Below, piece by piece: positions 1-5,398 of a DNA stretch of 5,398 bases. Position 1 is the first letter of the stretch, and the number at the start of each line of letters is the position of its first letter. Source of the stretch: Deltaproteobacteria bacterium (GTDB lineage: Bacteria > JAMCPX01); assembly GCA_023489065.1 (NCBI GenBank), contig JAMDCL010000041.1, forward strand, positions 1 to 5,398. The letters run 5' to 3'. Both the position numbers and the translations under genes were made by a program. The notes beneath the pieces were generated by a model. It made no database searches. It saw only the letters and a program-made list of their open reading frames with translations, and was not told where the DNA came from.

Positions 1-132
1 CGGCATACCTTTTGATAAGTATTCCCTGGCGATCTCGTCGGAATCGATGACAACGGCCCCGAGAGATTCGAATATACGGGCAACTGTGGATTTGCCTGTA
101 CCTATTCCGCCTGTCAATCCGACAATTTTCAT
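1..132 (-). CDS. coaE: dephospho-CoA kinase, N-terminal part (cut by window edge)
   Basis: CoaE catalyses the last step of coenzyme A synthesis, ATP-dependent phosphorylation of the ribose 3'-hydroxyl of dephospho-CoA, in the cytoplasm. Only the first 44 residues are in the window; the rest (the family is about 200 residues) lies beyond the left edge. The start [16 protein letters not shown] contains the P-loop G8-x4-G13-K14-S15 that binds ATP, and residues 27-36 ([10 protein letters not shown]) match the conserved acidic segment that follows it in this family, usually written D-A-D-x-I-A-R. The ATG at 132 is the only reasonable start: an in-frame TAA lies four codons upstream (142-144). No Shine-Dalgarno sequence is visible before it, which is unusual here because glnA and both amt genes have purine-rich sites. 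The function is unrelated to nitrogen uptake, so it is probably a neighbour with its own promoter. Identification is from motifs and is confident despite the truncation. Confidence 0.9.
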   Translation of the reverse strand, partial: MKIVGLTGGIGTGKSTVARIFESLGAVVIDSDEIAREYLSKGMP

Positions 133-138
133 GGCACG

Positions 139-167
139 AACTTATGTTAAATTGACATATATGTCAA
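139..167 (-). promoter_or_regulatory. possible sigma-70 promoter for coaE
   Basis: On the minus strand a perfect -35 hexamer TTGACA (162-167) is followed after 17 bases by TAAGTT (139-144), a poor -10 match (3 of 6). Transcription would begin at about position 132, that is at the coaE ATG itself, giving a leaderless or nearly leaderless mRNA. That fits the absence of a ribosome binding site. The -35 is part of a perfect palindrome, so the match could instead be a by-product of an operator. Confidence 0.3.
152..167. promoter_or_regulatory. perfect 16-base palindrome TTGACATATATGTCAA, possible operator
   Basis: The sequence TTGACATATATGTCAA equals its own reverse complement over all 16 bases, with arms TTGACA/TGTCAA around a TATA centre. 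It lies 20 bases upstream of the coaE start codon and contains the candidate -35 hexamer. A symmetric site of this length at a promoter is typical of a dimeric repressor operator. I do not recognise the regulator. Confidence 0.45.
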
Positions 168-221
168 GAATATGAAGAGGAAGGAAACAGAGCGTACCGT
201 GATCAAGAGGACAAGGGAAAG

Positions 222-267
222 AGTCCGGGGTCAGGAGTTTTTAACCCGGTACTCCTGACTCCGGACT
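222..267 (-). terminator. long inverted repeat after amt copy 1, probable terminator or intergenic repeat
   Basis: Positions 222-238 and 251-267 form a 17-pair stem with a single imperfection (229/260) and a 12-base loop. The stem ends 11 bases beyond the amt stop codon, the usual place for a transcript-end hairpin. There is no good U-tract; the minus strand continues with a C/T-mixed run. The odd pair is A-C when read as minus-strand RNA but G-U as plus-strand RNA. A second pairing, CCGGG (225-229) with CCCGG (245-249), competes with the main stem. It may equally be a dispersed genomic repeat unit. Confidence 0.5.
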
Positions 268-278
268 GTGAAACCATC

Positions 279-1595
279 TTACATATTGTATCCTTCTTCG
301 CCATGCTGGGTGATATCAAGTCCCATGACCTCTTCTTCCTGGGTAACCCTCAATCCCATGGTCCCATCCAGCACCGTCAGAATGATAAATGTTACGACAA
401 AGCCGTAGACAATGGTCGCTGCAACAGCGATAAACTGTACCAGTAATTGTTTCGGATTGCCGTAGAATAGTCCGTTTGCACCACCGGCATTAATGGCCAC
501 GCTTGCAAAAAGTCCTGTCGCAAGCGCCCCAAACGTACCGCCGACACCATGCACACCGACAACGTCCAGTGCATCATCGTAGCCTAACTTCGGCTTCAAG
601 CTTACGGCATAGTAGCACAGCATACCGGCAATAAAGCCTATAATGATGGCCGGTATGGGCCCTACATACCCGGATGCAGGTGTAATTGCGACGAGCCCTG
701 CCACAGCACCACTCGCTGCGCCAAGCATGGTCGGTTTTCCGCTCTTTTTCCATTCTGCAGCAAGCCATCCGAGTGTGGCTGCTGCTGCAGCTATGTTCGT
801 TACGACAAATGCGGACCCTGCAAGTGCACCGGCAGAAAGGGCACTGCCTGCATTGAACCCGAACCATCCGAACCACAGCAGCGATGCACCGATGACCGTC
901 ATGGTAAGATTATGCGGCGGGTTGTGTTCTTTACCATAGTTGTGCCGTTTACCGATGATGATAACGGCAGCAAGCGCGGATATCGCGGAGCTTATATGGA
1001 CGACGGTACCGCCTGCGAAATCAAGTGCTCCAAGGTTGTGGATCCATCCTCCGGTGCCCCATACCCAGTGGGCAATGGGATCATAAACCAGGGTGGCCCA
1101 CAAAATGATAAATACCAGGAAGGTTTTAAATTTCATTCGTTCGGCAAAGGCACCCGTGATCAGCCCGGGCGTTATGACGGCAAACATCATCTGGAACATC
1201 ATGAATACCTCATGGGGAATTGTAGGAGCATAATCAGCGTTTGGTGCAAACCCGACGTGGTTAAGCCCAAACCATCTCAGGCTTCCTATGATACCGTGGA
1301 TGTCCGGGCCGAAGGACAGACTATAACCCCATAAAACCCATTGGATACTGATAACGGCAAGGAGTATAAAGCTCTGCATGATTGTTGCAAGCACGTTCTT
1401 CTTCCTCACCATGCCGCCGTAAAACAATGCAAGCCCCGGTGTCATCAGCATAACCAGTGCCGTTGCGATAAGCACGAACGCAGTATCCCCCGCACTAACC
1501 CTGCTCACTGCGGTTCCGGCTGCATCAGCGTTCGCAATTGCAGGTGTGAGCAGAGTGATAAGGAATAAAGATATTTTTGCCATATATTTTTTCAT
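279..1595 (-). CDS. amt: ammonium transporter, Amt/MEP/Rh family (copy 1)
   Basis: Inner-membrane trimeric channel for ammonium/ammonia uptake; 438 residues, the usual length for AmtB. A signal peptide (residues 1 to about 23, cleavage after A-N-A) is followed by hydrophobic segments consistent with the eleven helices of the family. Landmarks aligned to E. coli AmtB: D192 in DFAGGTVVH (D160), H200 (H168), H349 in GVHGVGG (H318), the WFGFNAGS segment with F247 and S251 (F215, S219), a gate phenylalanine near F138 (F107), and W179 in AHWVWG (W148). All conduction residues appear present, so the protein should be functional. The C-terminal tail, ending HGEEGYNM, resembles the AmtB region that contacts PII (GlnK), suggesting post-translational blocking when nitrogen is plentiful. 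The start at 1595 has GAGGAG (1601-1606) 5 bases upstream. A sigma-54 promoter lies just before it, so it is probably transcribed on its own under nitrogen limitation. Confidence 0.96.
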   Translation of the reverse strand: MKKYMAKISLFLITLLTPAIANADAAGTAVSRVSAGDTAFVLIATALVMLMTPGLALFYGGMVRKKNVLATIMQSFILLAVISIQWVLWGYSLSFGPDIHGIIGSLRWFGLNHVGFAPNADYAPTIPHEVFMMFQMMFAVITPGLITGAFAERMKFKTFLVFIILWATLVYDPIAHWVWGTGGWIHNLGALDFAGGTVVHISSAISALAAVIIIGKRHNYGKEHNPPHNLTMTVIGASLLWFGWFGFNAGSALSAGALAGSAFVVTNIAAAAATLGWLAAEWKKSGKPTMLGAASGAVAGLVAITPASGYVGPIPAIIIGFIAGMLCYYAVSLKPKLGYDDALDVVGVHGVGGTFGALATGLFASVAINAGGANGLFYGNPKQLLVQFIAVAATIVYGFVVTFIILTVLDGTMGLRVTQEEEVMGLDITQHGEEGYNM

Positions 1596-1621
1596 TTTTT
1601 CTCCTCTAACGATCTTAAAAG

Positions 1622-1633
1622 TACAAAATTGTA
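1622..1633. promoter_or_regulatory. palindromic operator-like site 1, TACAA-AA-TTGTA
   Basis: Perfect 5-base arms around a 2-base spacer, the promoter-proximal of three such sites before amt copy 1. It covers the start point predicted from the sigma-54 promoter (about 1626), a position expected of a repressor or of a start-site architecture. The binding protein is unknown. Confidence 0.5.
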
Positions 1634-1684
1634 ATGAGCAGTTTATATGCCAGCGTTCGTACGGTTATTCTATTACAATTTTGT
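1623..1684. repeat. 13-base perfect inverted repeat flanking the sigma-54 promoter
   Basis: ACAAAATTGTAAT (1623-1635) is the exact reverse complement of ATTACAATTTTGT (1672-1684), with 36 bases between. The interval contains the -24/-12 promoter at 1637-1653. The arms also carry operator-like sites 1 and 2, so the repeat may reflect two similar binding sites in opposite orientation rather than an RNA hairpin. Confidence 0.75.
1637..1653 (-). promoter_or_regulatory. sigma-54 (RpoN) -24/-12 promoter for amt copy 1
   Basis: The minus strand reads CTGGCATATAAACTGCT. Against the family consensus YTGGCAC-G-N4-TTGCW it keeps TGGCA at -24 and TGC at -12, with the invariant GG and GC separated by exactly 10 bases. 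Transcription would start near 1626, about 30 bases before the ATG at 1595, leaving room for the ribosome binding site. Sigma-54 control of ammonium transporters under nitrogen limitation is well known in proteobacteria. Recognition is by pattern only. Confidence 0.65.
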
Positions 1685-1700
1685 TGCACTTAATCTACAA
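1672..1700 (-). promoter_or_regulatory. possible sigma-70 promoter upstream of the sigma-54 promoter
   Basis: Minus-strand TTGTAG (1695-1700) and TGTAAT (1672-1677, 5 of 6 to the -10 consensus) are 17 bases apart. The -35 overlaps operator-like site 3 and the -10 overlaps site 2, so a protein bound there would block this promoter. The -35 is weak and the region is AT-rich, so confidence is modest. Confidence 0.35.
1674..1685. promoter_or_regulatory. palindromic operator-like site 2, TACAA-TT-TTGTT
   Basis: This matches the TACAA-N2-TTGTA pattern at 9 of 10 arm positions. Its centre is 52 bases from site 1, five helical turns, so the two would lie on the same DNA face. It overlaps the -10 of the candidate sigma-70 promoter. 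Confidence 0.45.
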
Positions 1701-1707
1701 GTTTGTA
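1696..1707. promoter_or_regulatory. palindromic operator-like site 3, TACAA-GT-TTGTA
   Basis: Perfect arms around a 2-base spacer; the centre is 22 bases, about two helical turns, beyond site 2. It overlaps the -35 of the candidate sigma-70 promoter and sits roughly 75 bases upstream of the predicted sigma-54 start, where an enhancer-binding activator could also act. Confidence 0.5.
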
Positions 1708-1742
1708 TGGCGGTAACATAAAAGGACGGGGGAAAAAGAGGG

Positions 1743-2468
1743 TCAAAGGATTAAGCCGGAAAATGCGGTAAACACCTGTTTACTCGTTTTGTTCAGCAGA
1801 CCGCTATATTTTTTTACATCTTCAAGTATCATCGAAACATCAATGCTCGTTTTCAAGGTATCCAACTCTGCTTTGTATTCATCAATCCATACCTTGATAT
1901 CCGCTTCTCTGATCTCAATATGAAACTGCAGACCATAGAGCGTGTCTATCCGGAACGCCTGATTCGCATAGAGCTTCGAACCCGCAAGCACGACGGCGTC
2001 GCCGGGAAGATCGAAGGTATCACCATGCCATTGGAACACCTTCATGGTGGCAGGATGGCTTTTGACAGCTTCAACAGAAGAAAAAAGAGGGTCGTGTGAC
2101 GCTTGCGCTGTAAAATGTATATCATACCATCCGATCTCTTTTGTTCCGCCTTTGTATACCCTTCCGCCCAGCGCCTGGGCTATCATCTGGGAACCAAGGC
2201 ATATCCCGATAACCGGCAGCTTTGCATCCCGCGCTTTCCTGATAAGCGACAGTTCTTTTTCGATAAACGGATAGGTATCTTGTTCATAAACACTTATGGG
2301 ACCTCCGAGGATGATAAGAGCACGGTAATCCGCTGTATCACGCGGAATCCTGTCCTTCCACGTATCTATATAAATGTAGGGAATACCTCTGTCCGCCAAG
2401 ACATTTTGTATCGTGCCGAGTCCCTCAACGCCTATATGCCGAATGACTGCAACCGGTTTATTCATCAT
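1743..2468 (-). CDS. stand-alone class I glutamine amidotransferase-like protein (GMP-synthase GATase type)
   Basis: A 241-residue cytoplasmic protein consisting of one class I (triad) glutamine amidotransferase domain of the kind found at the N-terminus of GMP synthase, but with no synthetase domain. Visible motifs: oxyanion-region LGGP (54-57), nucleophile elbow GICLGSQ with Cys90, QWHGDTF (146-152) typical of the stand-alone subfamily, and GLQFHIE with catalytic His183 and Glu185. Residues from about 190 on form a helical-looking C-terminal extension. The triad is intact, so hydrolysis of glutamine or another gamma-glutamyl amide is likely; the physiological substrate and any ammonia acceptor are unknown. 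The ATG follows the stop of the upstream transporter by 2 bases. The nearest purine-rich site (GAAGGA in the transporter's last codons) is about 13 bases away, which suggests translational coupling. A second ATG directly follows the first, so the protein may start one residue later. Confidence 0.85.
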   Translation of the reverse strand: MMNKPVAVIRHIGVEGLGTIQNVLADRGIPYIYIDTWKDRIPRDTADYRALIILGGPISVYEQDTYPFIEKELSLIRKARDAKLPVIGICLGSQMIAQALGGRVYKGGTKEIGWYDIHFTAQASHDPLFSSVEAVKSHPATMKVFQWHGDTFDLPGDAVVLAGSKLYANQAFRIDTLYGLQFHIEIREADIKVWIDEYKAELDTLKTSIDVSMILEDVKKYSGLLNKTSKQVFTAFSGLIL

Positions 2469-2470
2469 GA

Positions 2471-3790
2471 CTACATATTATATCCTTCTTCACCGTGCTG
2501 TGTTACATCGAGACCGGATATTTCATCTTCTCGCGATACCCTGATGCCCATCGTTTTATCAAGCACCTTCAGGATTATTATGGTCAGGACAAAGCAGTAT
2601 ACCGCTATCACCAAAACAGCCATCATCTGTGCAAAGAAAAGCTTATCGCTGCCGTAAAATAATCCGTCTGCGCCTGCGGCATTGACGGCCAGACTTGCAA
2701 AAAGTCCCGTTGCCAATACGCCCAATACACCGCCGACACCATGAACACCGACAACATCCAGGGCATCATCATAACCAAATTTGAATTTTAAATTCACCGC
2801 ATGGTAACATAACGCTCCTGCTGCAAATCCGATAATGATGGCCGCAACCGGAGAAACAAACCCGGACGCAGGTGTAATCGTTGCAAGACCCGCTACAGCA
2901 CCGCTTGCCGCACCGAGCATCGTAGGTTTTCCATTTTTGATCCATTCAAAGACAACCCAGCCCAGTGTGCCTGCGGCCCCGGCAATATTGGTAACGACAA
3001 ACGTTGATGTCGCCAGCGCACCAGCCGACAGAGCACTGCCTGCATTAAACCCGAACCATCCGAACCACAGCAATGCGGTACCGAGCATGGTCATAGTAAG
3101 GTTATGGGGCATATACCGTTCCTTACCATAATTATGCCTCTTGCCGATAATGAGGACAGCGGCAAGTGCGGATATGCCGGAACTCAGGTGAACGACCAAT
3201 CCCCCGGCAAAATCAAGGACGCCGAATGATTTTAACCAGCCGCCATTCCCCCAGACCCAGTGCGTCACCGGATCGTAGACGATTGTCGACCATACAATGG
3301 TAAATACCAAAAATGTGCTGAACTTCATCCGCTCGGCAAACGCACCGGTTATAAGTCCGGGCGTTATAATTGCAAACATCATCTGGAATACCATAAATGC
3401 CTGATGCGGAATGGTCGGGGCATAAACAGGATCAGGGGTTAGTCCTACATGGCGAAGGCCAAACCAGCTTAAACTGCCGATAATTCCATGGATGTCAGGT
3501 CCGAAAGAAAGGCTGTATCCCCAGAGGACCCATTGAATGCTGATAACCGCAAGGAGTATAAAACTGTGCATAATGGTAGCAAGGACATTTTTCTTACGTA
3601 CCATACCGCCGTAAAACAGAGCGAGCCCGGGCGTCATGAGCATGACGAGTGCCGCAGCTGCAAGCACAAACGCAGTATCCCCTGAATTTATTGCAGGCGC
3701 GGTATCGATGGTCCCCGTTACATGTGCGAATGCAATTGCCGGTATGGATACAACGATAAGACTCATAACACCTGATAAAATTTTTTTCAT
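2471..3790 (-). CDS. amt: ammonium transporter, Amt/MEP/Rh family (copy 2)
   Basis: A second full-length ammonium channel, 439 residues, paralogous to the copy at 279-1595. It has a signal peptide (cleavage probably after A-F-A, residue 22) and the same functional residues: D193 and H201 in DFAGGLVVH, H350 in GVHGVGG, WFGFNAGS with F248 and S252, and WVWG after the DPVTH segment. The tail ends in the same HGEEGYNM. Residues 37-117 differ from copy 1 at only six of 81 positions, while many synonymous codons differ, so this is an established duplication rather than a recent one. The main differences are in the signal peptide, periplasmic loops and last helices. The start at 3790 is preceded by AAGGGGGAG. 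It lies 153 bases downstream of glnA with a hairpin between, and is tightly linked to the amidotransferase gene that follows. No clear promoter of its own was found, so it may depend on read-through from glnA. Confidence 0.96.
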   Translation of the reverse strand: MKKILSGVMSLIVVSIPAIAFAHVTGTIDTAPAINSGDTAFVLAAAALVMLMTPGLALFYGGMVRKKNVLATIMHSFILLAVISIQWVLWGYSLSFGPDIHGIIGSLSWFGLRHVGLTPDPVYAPTIPHQAFMVFQMMFAIITPGLITGAFAERMKFSTFLVFTIVWSTIVYDPVTHWVWGNGGWLKSFGVLDFAGGLVVHLSSGISALAAVLIIGKRHNYGKERYMPHNLTMTMLGTALLWFGWFGFNAGSALSAGALATSTFVVTNIAGAAGTLGWVVFEWIKNGKPTMLGAASGAVAGLATITPASGFVSPVAAIIIGFAAGALCYHAVNLKFKFGYDDALDVVGVHGVGGVLGVLATGLFASLAVNAAGADGLFYGSDKLFFAQMMAVLVIAVYCFVLTIIILKVLDKTMGIRVSREDEISGLDVTQHGEEGYNM

Positions 3791-3903
3791 CTCTCTCCCC
3801 CTTGTGCATTCACGGTCACCATCTCTTGATCTATTTAGAGGGTAAAAAAGGTATAGATAGAGACGGACACGGTGTACAAATTCTGTTCTTTTTTTATCAA
3901 AGA

Positions 3904-3925
3904 GGGGCGGTCCGGAGACCGCCCC
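3904..3925 (-). terminator. GC-rich hairpin with UNCG tetraloop after glnA
   Basis: GGGGCGGTC (3904-3912) pairs perfectly with GACCGCCCC (3917-3925) across a 4-base loop. Read as minus-strand RNA the loop is C(UCCG)G, a member of the very stable UNCG tetraloops. It begins 19 bases after the glnA stop codon. The following minus-strand sequence is TCTTTGAT and then an A-run, so the U-tract expected of an efficient intrinsic terminator is missing. It may act as a partial terminator or as a 3' stabilising structure for glnA mRNA. Confidence 0.6.
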
Positions 3926-3943
3926 GTTCGTGCAAACGCTGAT

Positions 3944-5356
3944 TTATGCGTCGAAGTATAAACTGAACTCCAGCGGGACCGGTCTCAGTTTGACCGGGTT
4001 GACCTCTGCTTTGGTTTTATATTCGATCCATGTTTCAATAACATCAGACGTGAATACATCGCCTTTCAGCAGGAATTCGTGGTCCTTCTTCAATGCATTG
4101 AGTGCTTCTTCCAGGCTGCCGGGCGTGCTCGGTACGTTCTTCAGTTCCTCGGGTGAAAGCCCGTAAATATCCTTATCGAGCGGCTCACCGGGCTTGATCT
4201 TGTTCTGGATGCCGTCAAGACCTGCCATGAGCATGGCTGAAAATGCAAGGTAACTGTTGGATGCCGGGTCAGGGAACCGTACCTCTATTCTCTTCGATTT
4301 CGGACTCGGTGAATACATCGGTATTCTAATGGAGGCCGACCTGTTCCTGCTCGAGTAAGCAAGGTTTACCGGTGCCTCAAACCCCGGAACAAGTCTCCGG
4401 TAAGAATTCGTGGTCGGGTTGGTAAATGCACAGATTGCCGCCGCATGTTTGAGGATGCCGCCGATGTAATGCATCGCAAGCTCACTCATGCCGCCGTATC
4501 CGTTTCCTGCAAACAAGGGCTTGCCGCCTTTCCAGATGCTCTGGTGCGTATGCATACCCGATCCGTTGTCGCCGAAGAGGGGTTTGGGCATAAAGGTCGC
4601 CGTTTTACCATTTTTGTGGGCGATGTTCTTGACGACATGCTTGTACCACATCACGCTGTCACCCATGCGTAACAAGGTATCGAACACCATATCTATCTCT
4701 GCCTGTCCGCCTGTTGCAACCTCATGGTGATGCTTTTCTATCTTCAGTCCTACATTCTCCATTGCCGTTACAATCTCGCTCCTGATATCTGTCTGTGAAT
4801 CGGTCGGTGAAACCGGGAAATAACCTTCCTTATAACGCGGCTTATAACCGAGGTTCGGGTTCTCTATCCTGCCGGTATTCCACTGTCCTTCCACAGAGTC
4901 TATGTAATAATAGCCCTCGTTGACACTCTGGTTGTACCGGATGTCGTCGAAGATAAAAAATTCCAGCTCAGGACCAAAATAGGCGACATCACCGATGCCC
5001 GTGGATTTTAAATAATTCTCCGCCTTCCTGGCTATATTTCTCGGATCCCTTGTATAGTATTCCTTCGTTATCGGGTCCTGGATGTTGCAGATGATGCTGA
5101 TCGTCGGTTCCTGCATAAACGGATCTACCATTGCCGTTGATGCGTCCGGTATAACGAGCATATCACTTGCGTGTATCGGCTGCCAGCCCCTGATGCTGCT
5201 GCCATCGAAACCCAGGCCTTCTTCAAAGACGTCCTCTTTTAATTCGTGTACCGGTGCCGTAAAATGCTGCCATGTACCGATAAAGTCCAGGAACTTCAGG
5301 TCTACATAACGTATCTTCTTCTCCTCGATAAGCTTTAAAACATCTTTTGGTGTCAT
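3944..5356 (-). CDS. glnA: glutamine synthetase, type I
   Basis: Catalyses ATP-dependent joining of ammonia to glutamate to give glutamine, as a cytoplasmic dodecamer. The 470 residues match the family length (E. coli 469), and numbering agrees almost exactly with the Salmonella enzyme. Seen: the N-terminal strand region with [10 protein letters not shown] (D51), metal ligands E130 and E132 in FGPELEFF, E212 and E220 in [11 protein letters not shown]269 in [10 protein letters not shown]321 and E327 in [11 protein letters not shown]339 and R344, and E358/R360 in RIEVRFPDP. Tyr398 in [11 protein letters not shown] corresponds to the adenylylated tyrosine (Y397), pointing to a GSI-beta enzyme controllable by GlnE. 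The start is the ATG at 5356, 4 bases after AGGAGG. An in-frame ATG at 5380 would place that site inside the coding region and add eight residues not typical of the family. The gene heads the ammonium-assimilation cluster. Confidence 0.98.
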   Translation of the reverse strand: MTPKDVLKLIEEKKIRYVDLKFLDFIGTWQHFTAPVHELKEDVFEEGLGFDGSSIRGWQPIHASDMLVIPDASTAMVDPFMQEPTISIICNIQDPITKEYYTRDPRNIARKAENYLKSTGIGDVAYFGPELEFFIFDDIRYNQSVNEGYYYIDSVEGQWNTGRIENPNLGYKPRYKEGYFPVSPTDSQTDIRSEIVTAMENVGLKIEKHHHEVATGGQAEIDMVFDTLLRMGDSVMWYKHVVKNIAHKNGKTATFMPKPLFGDNGSGMHTHQSIWKGGKPLFAGNGYGGMSELAMHYIGGILKHAAAICAFTNPTTNSYRRLVPGFEAPVNLAYSSRNRSASIRIPMYSPSPKSKRIEVRFPDPASNSYLAFSAMLMAGLDGIQNKIKPGEPLDKDIYGLSPEELKNVPSTPGSLEEALNALKKDHEFLLKGDVFTSDVIETWIEYKTKAEVNPVKLRPVPLEFSLYFDA

Positions 5357-5360
5357 AGTA

Positions 5361-5367
5361 CCTCCTC
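5361..5367 (-). promoter_or_regulatory. ribosome binding site of glnA (decides the start)
   Basis: Minus-strand GAGGAGG lies 4 bases before the ATG at 5356 and follows an A-rich stretch. It is the strongest ribosome binding site in the window and supports the shorter 470-residue protein over the reading from 5380. Confidence 0.85.
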
Positions 5368-5398
5368 TTTTTTTATACAAATTTTAATGCACATAACA

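Noticed and set aside
1708..1742. Terminator after the amidotransferase gene
   Set aside because: Minus-strand T-runs are present but no stem-loop precedes them.
2103..2657. 184-codon open frame on the plus strand across the amidotransferase and amt copy 2 junction
   Set aside because: Antisense to two well-supported genes, with no recognisable domain; its length follows from the codon use of the opposite strand.
3806..3820. Sigma-54-like TGG...TGCA on the minus strand just before amt copy 2
   Set aside because: GG and GC are separated by 11 bases, not the required 10, and the start point would fall on the ribosome binding site.
3851..3879. Sigma-70-like TTGTAC with TATACC at 18 bases upstream of amt copy 2
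   Set aside because: Only 3 of 6 and 4 of 6 matches with a long spacer in AT-rich DNA; too weak to list as a promoter.
3875..3887. TACAAATTCTGTT before amt copy 2 as a fourth copy of the operator palindrome
   Set aside because: The second arm does not match TTGTA at the correct 2-base spacing; only the half-site is present.
5357..5380. Eight-codon N-terminal extension of glnA starting at 5380
   Set aside because: The strong AGGAGG site lies inside this extension and the shorter protein has the normal family length and N-terminus.

Overview
The window is a nitrogen-assimilation locus in which every gene lies on the minus strand. In transcription order (high to low coordinate) it reads: glnA (type I glutamine synthetase), an Amt-family ammonium transporter, a stand-alone class I glutamine amidotransferase-like protein, a second closely similar Amt transporter, and the first 44 codons of coaE (dephospho-CoA kinase), which runs off the left edge. 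The transporters carry cleavable-looking signal peptides, the glutamine synthetase has a tyrosine at the adenylylation position, and one intergenic region holds a -24/-12 (sigma-54) type promoter. Together these suggest a Gram-negative bacterium with NtrC/PII-style nitrogen control, perhaps of deltaproteobacterial or Nitrospirota type. The lineage is inference; there is no RNA gene or other taxonomic marker in the window.

Layout. glnA (3944-5356) has a strong ribosome binding site and ends 19 bases before a perfect GC-rich hairpin closed by a UNCG-type tetraloop. A 153-base gap leads to amt copy 2 (2471-3790). The amidotransferase gene (1743-2468) starts 2 bases after the stop of that transporter, so the two are almost certainly co-transcribed and translationally coupled. 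A 147-base regulatory region (1596-1742) then precedes amt copy 1 (279-1595). It contains a convincing sigma-54 promoter, a possible overlapping sigma-70 promoter, and three copies of a TACAA-N2-TTGTA palindrome whose centres are 52 and 22 bases apart. Between amt copy 1 and coaE (133-278) lie a long imperfect hairpin and a perfect 16-base palindrome next to the coaE start. No intergenic gap exceeds 153 bases, and no tRNA, rRNA, CRISPR or mobile element was seen.

How it works together. The Amt proteins would import ammonium and glutamine synthetase would fix it into glutamine. The amidotransferase-like protein has the catalytic triad for cleaving glutamine or another gamma-glutamyl amide, but no synthetase domain, so its substrate is unknown. 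Promoter placement suggests two transcription units: glnA-amt2-amidotransferase with possible partial termination after glnA, and amt1 under separate nitrogen-limitation (sigma-54) control. No PII gene (glnB/glnK), the usual partner of amt, is present in the window. The most interesting items are the unassigned triple operator, the Amt-amidotransferase-Amt arrangement and the palindrome at coaE.
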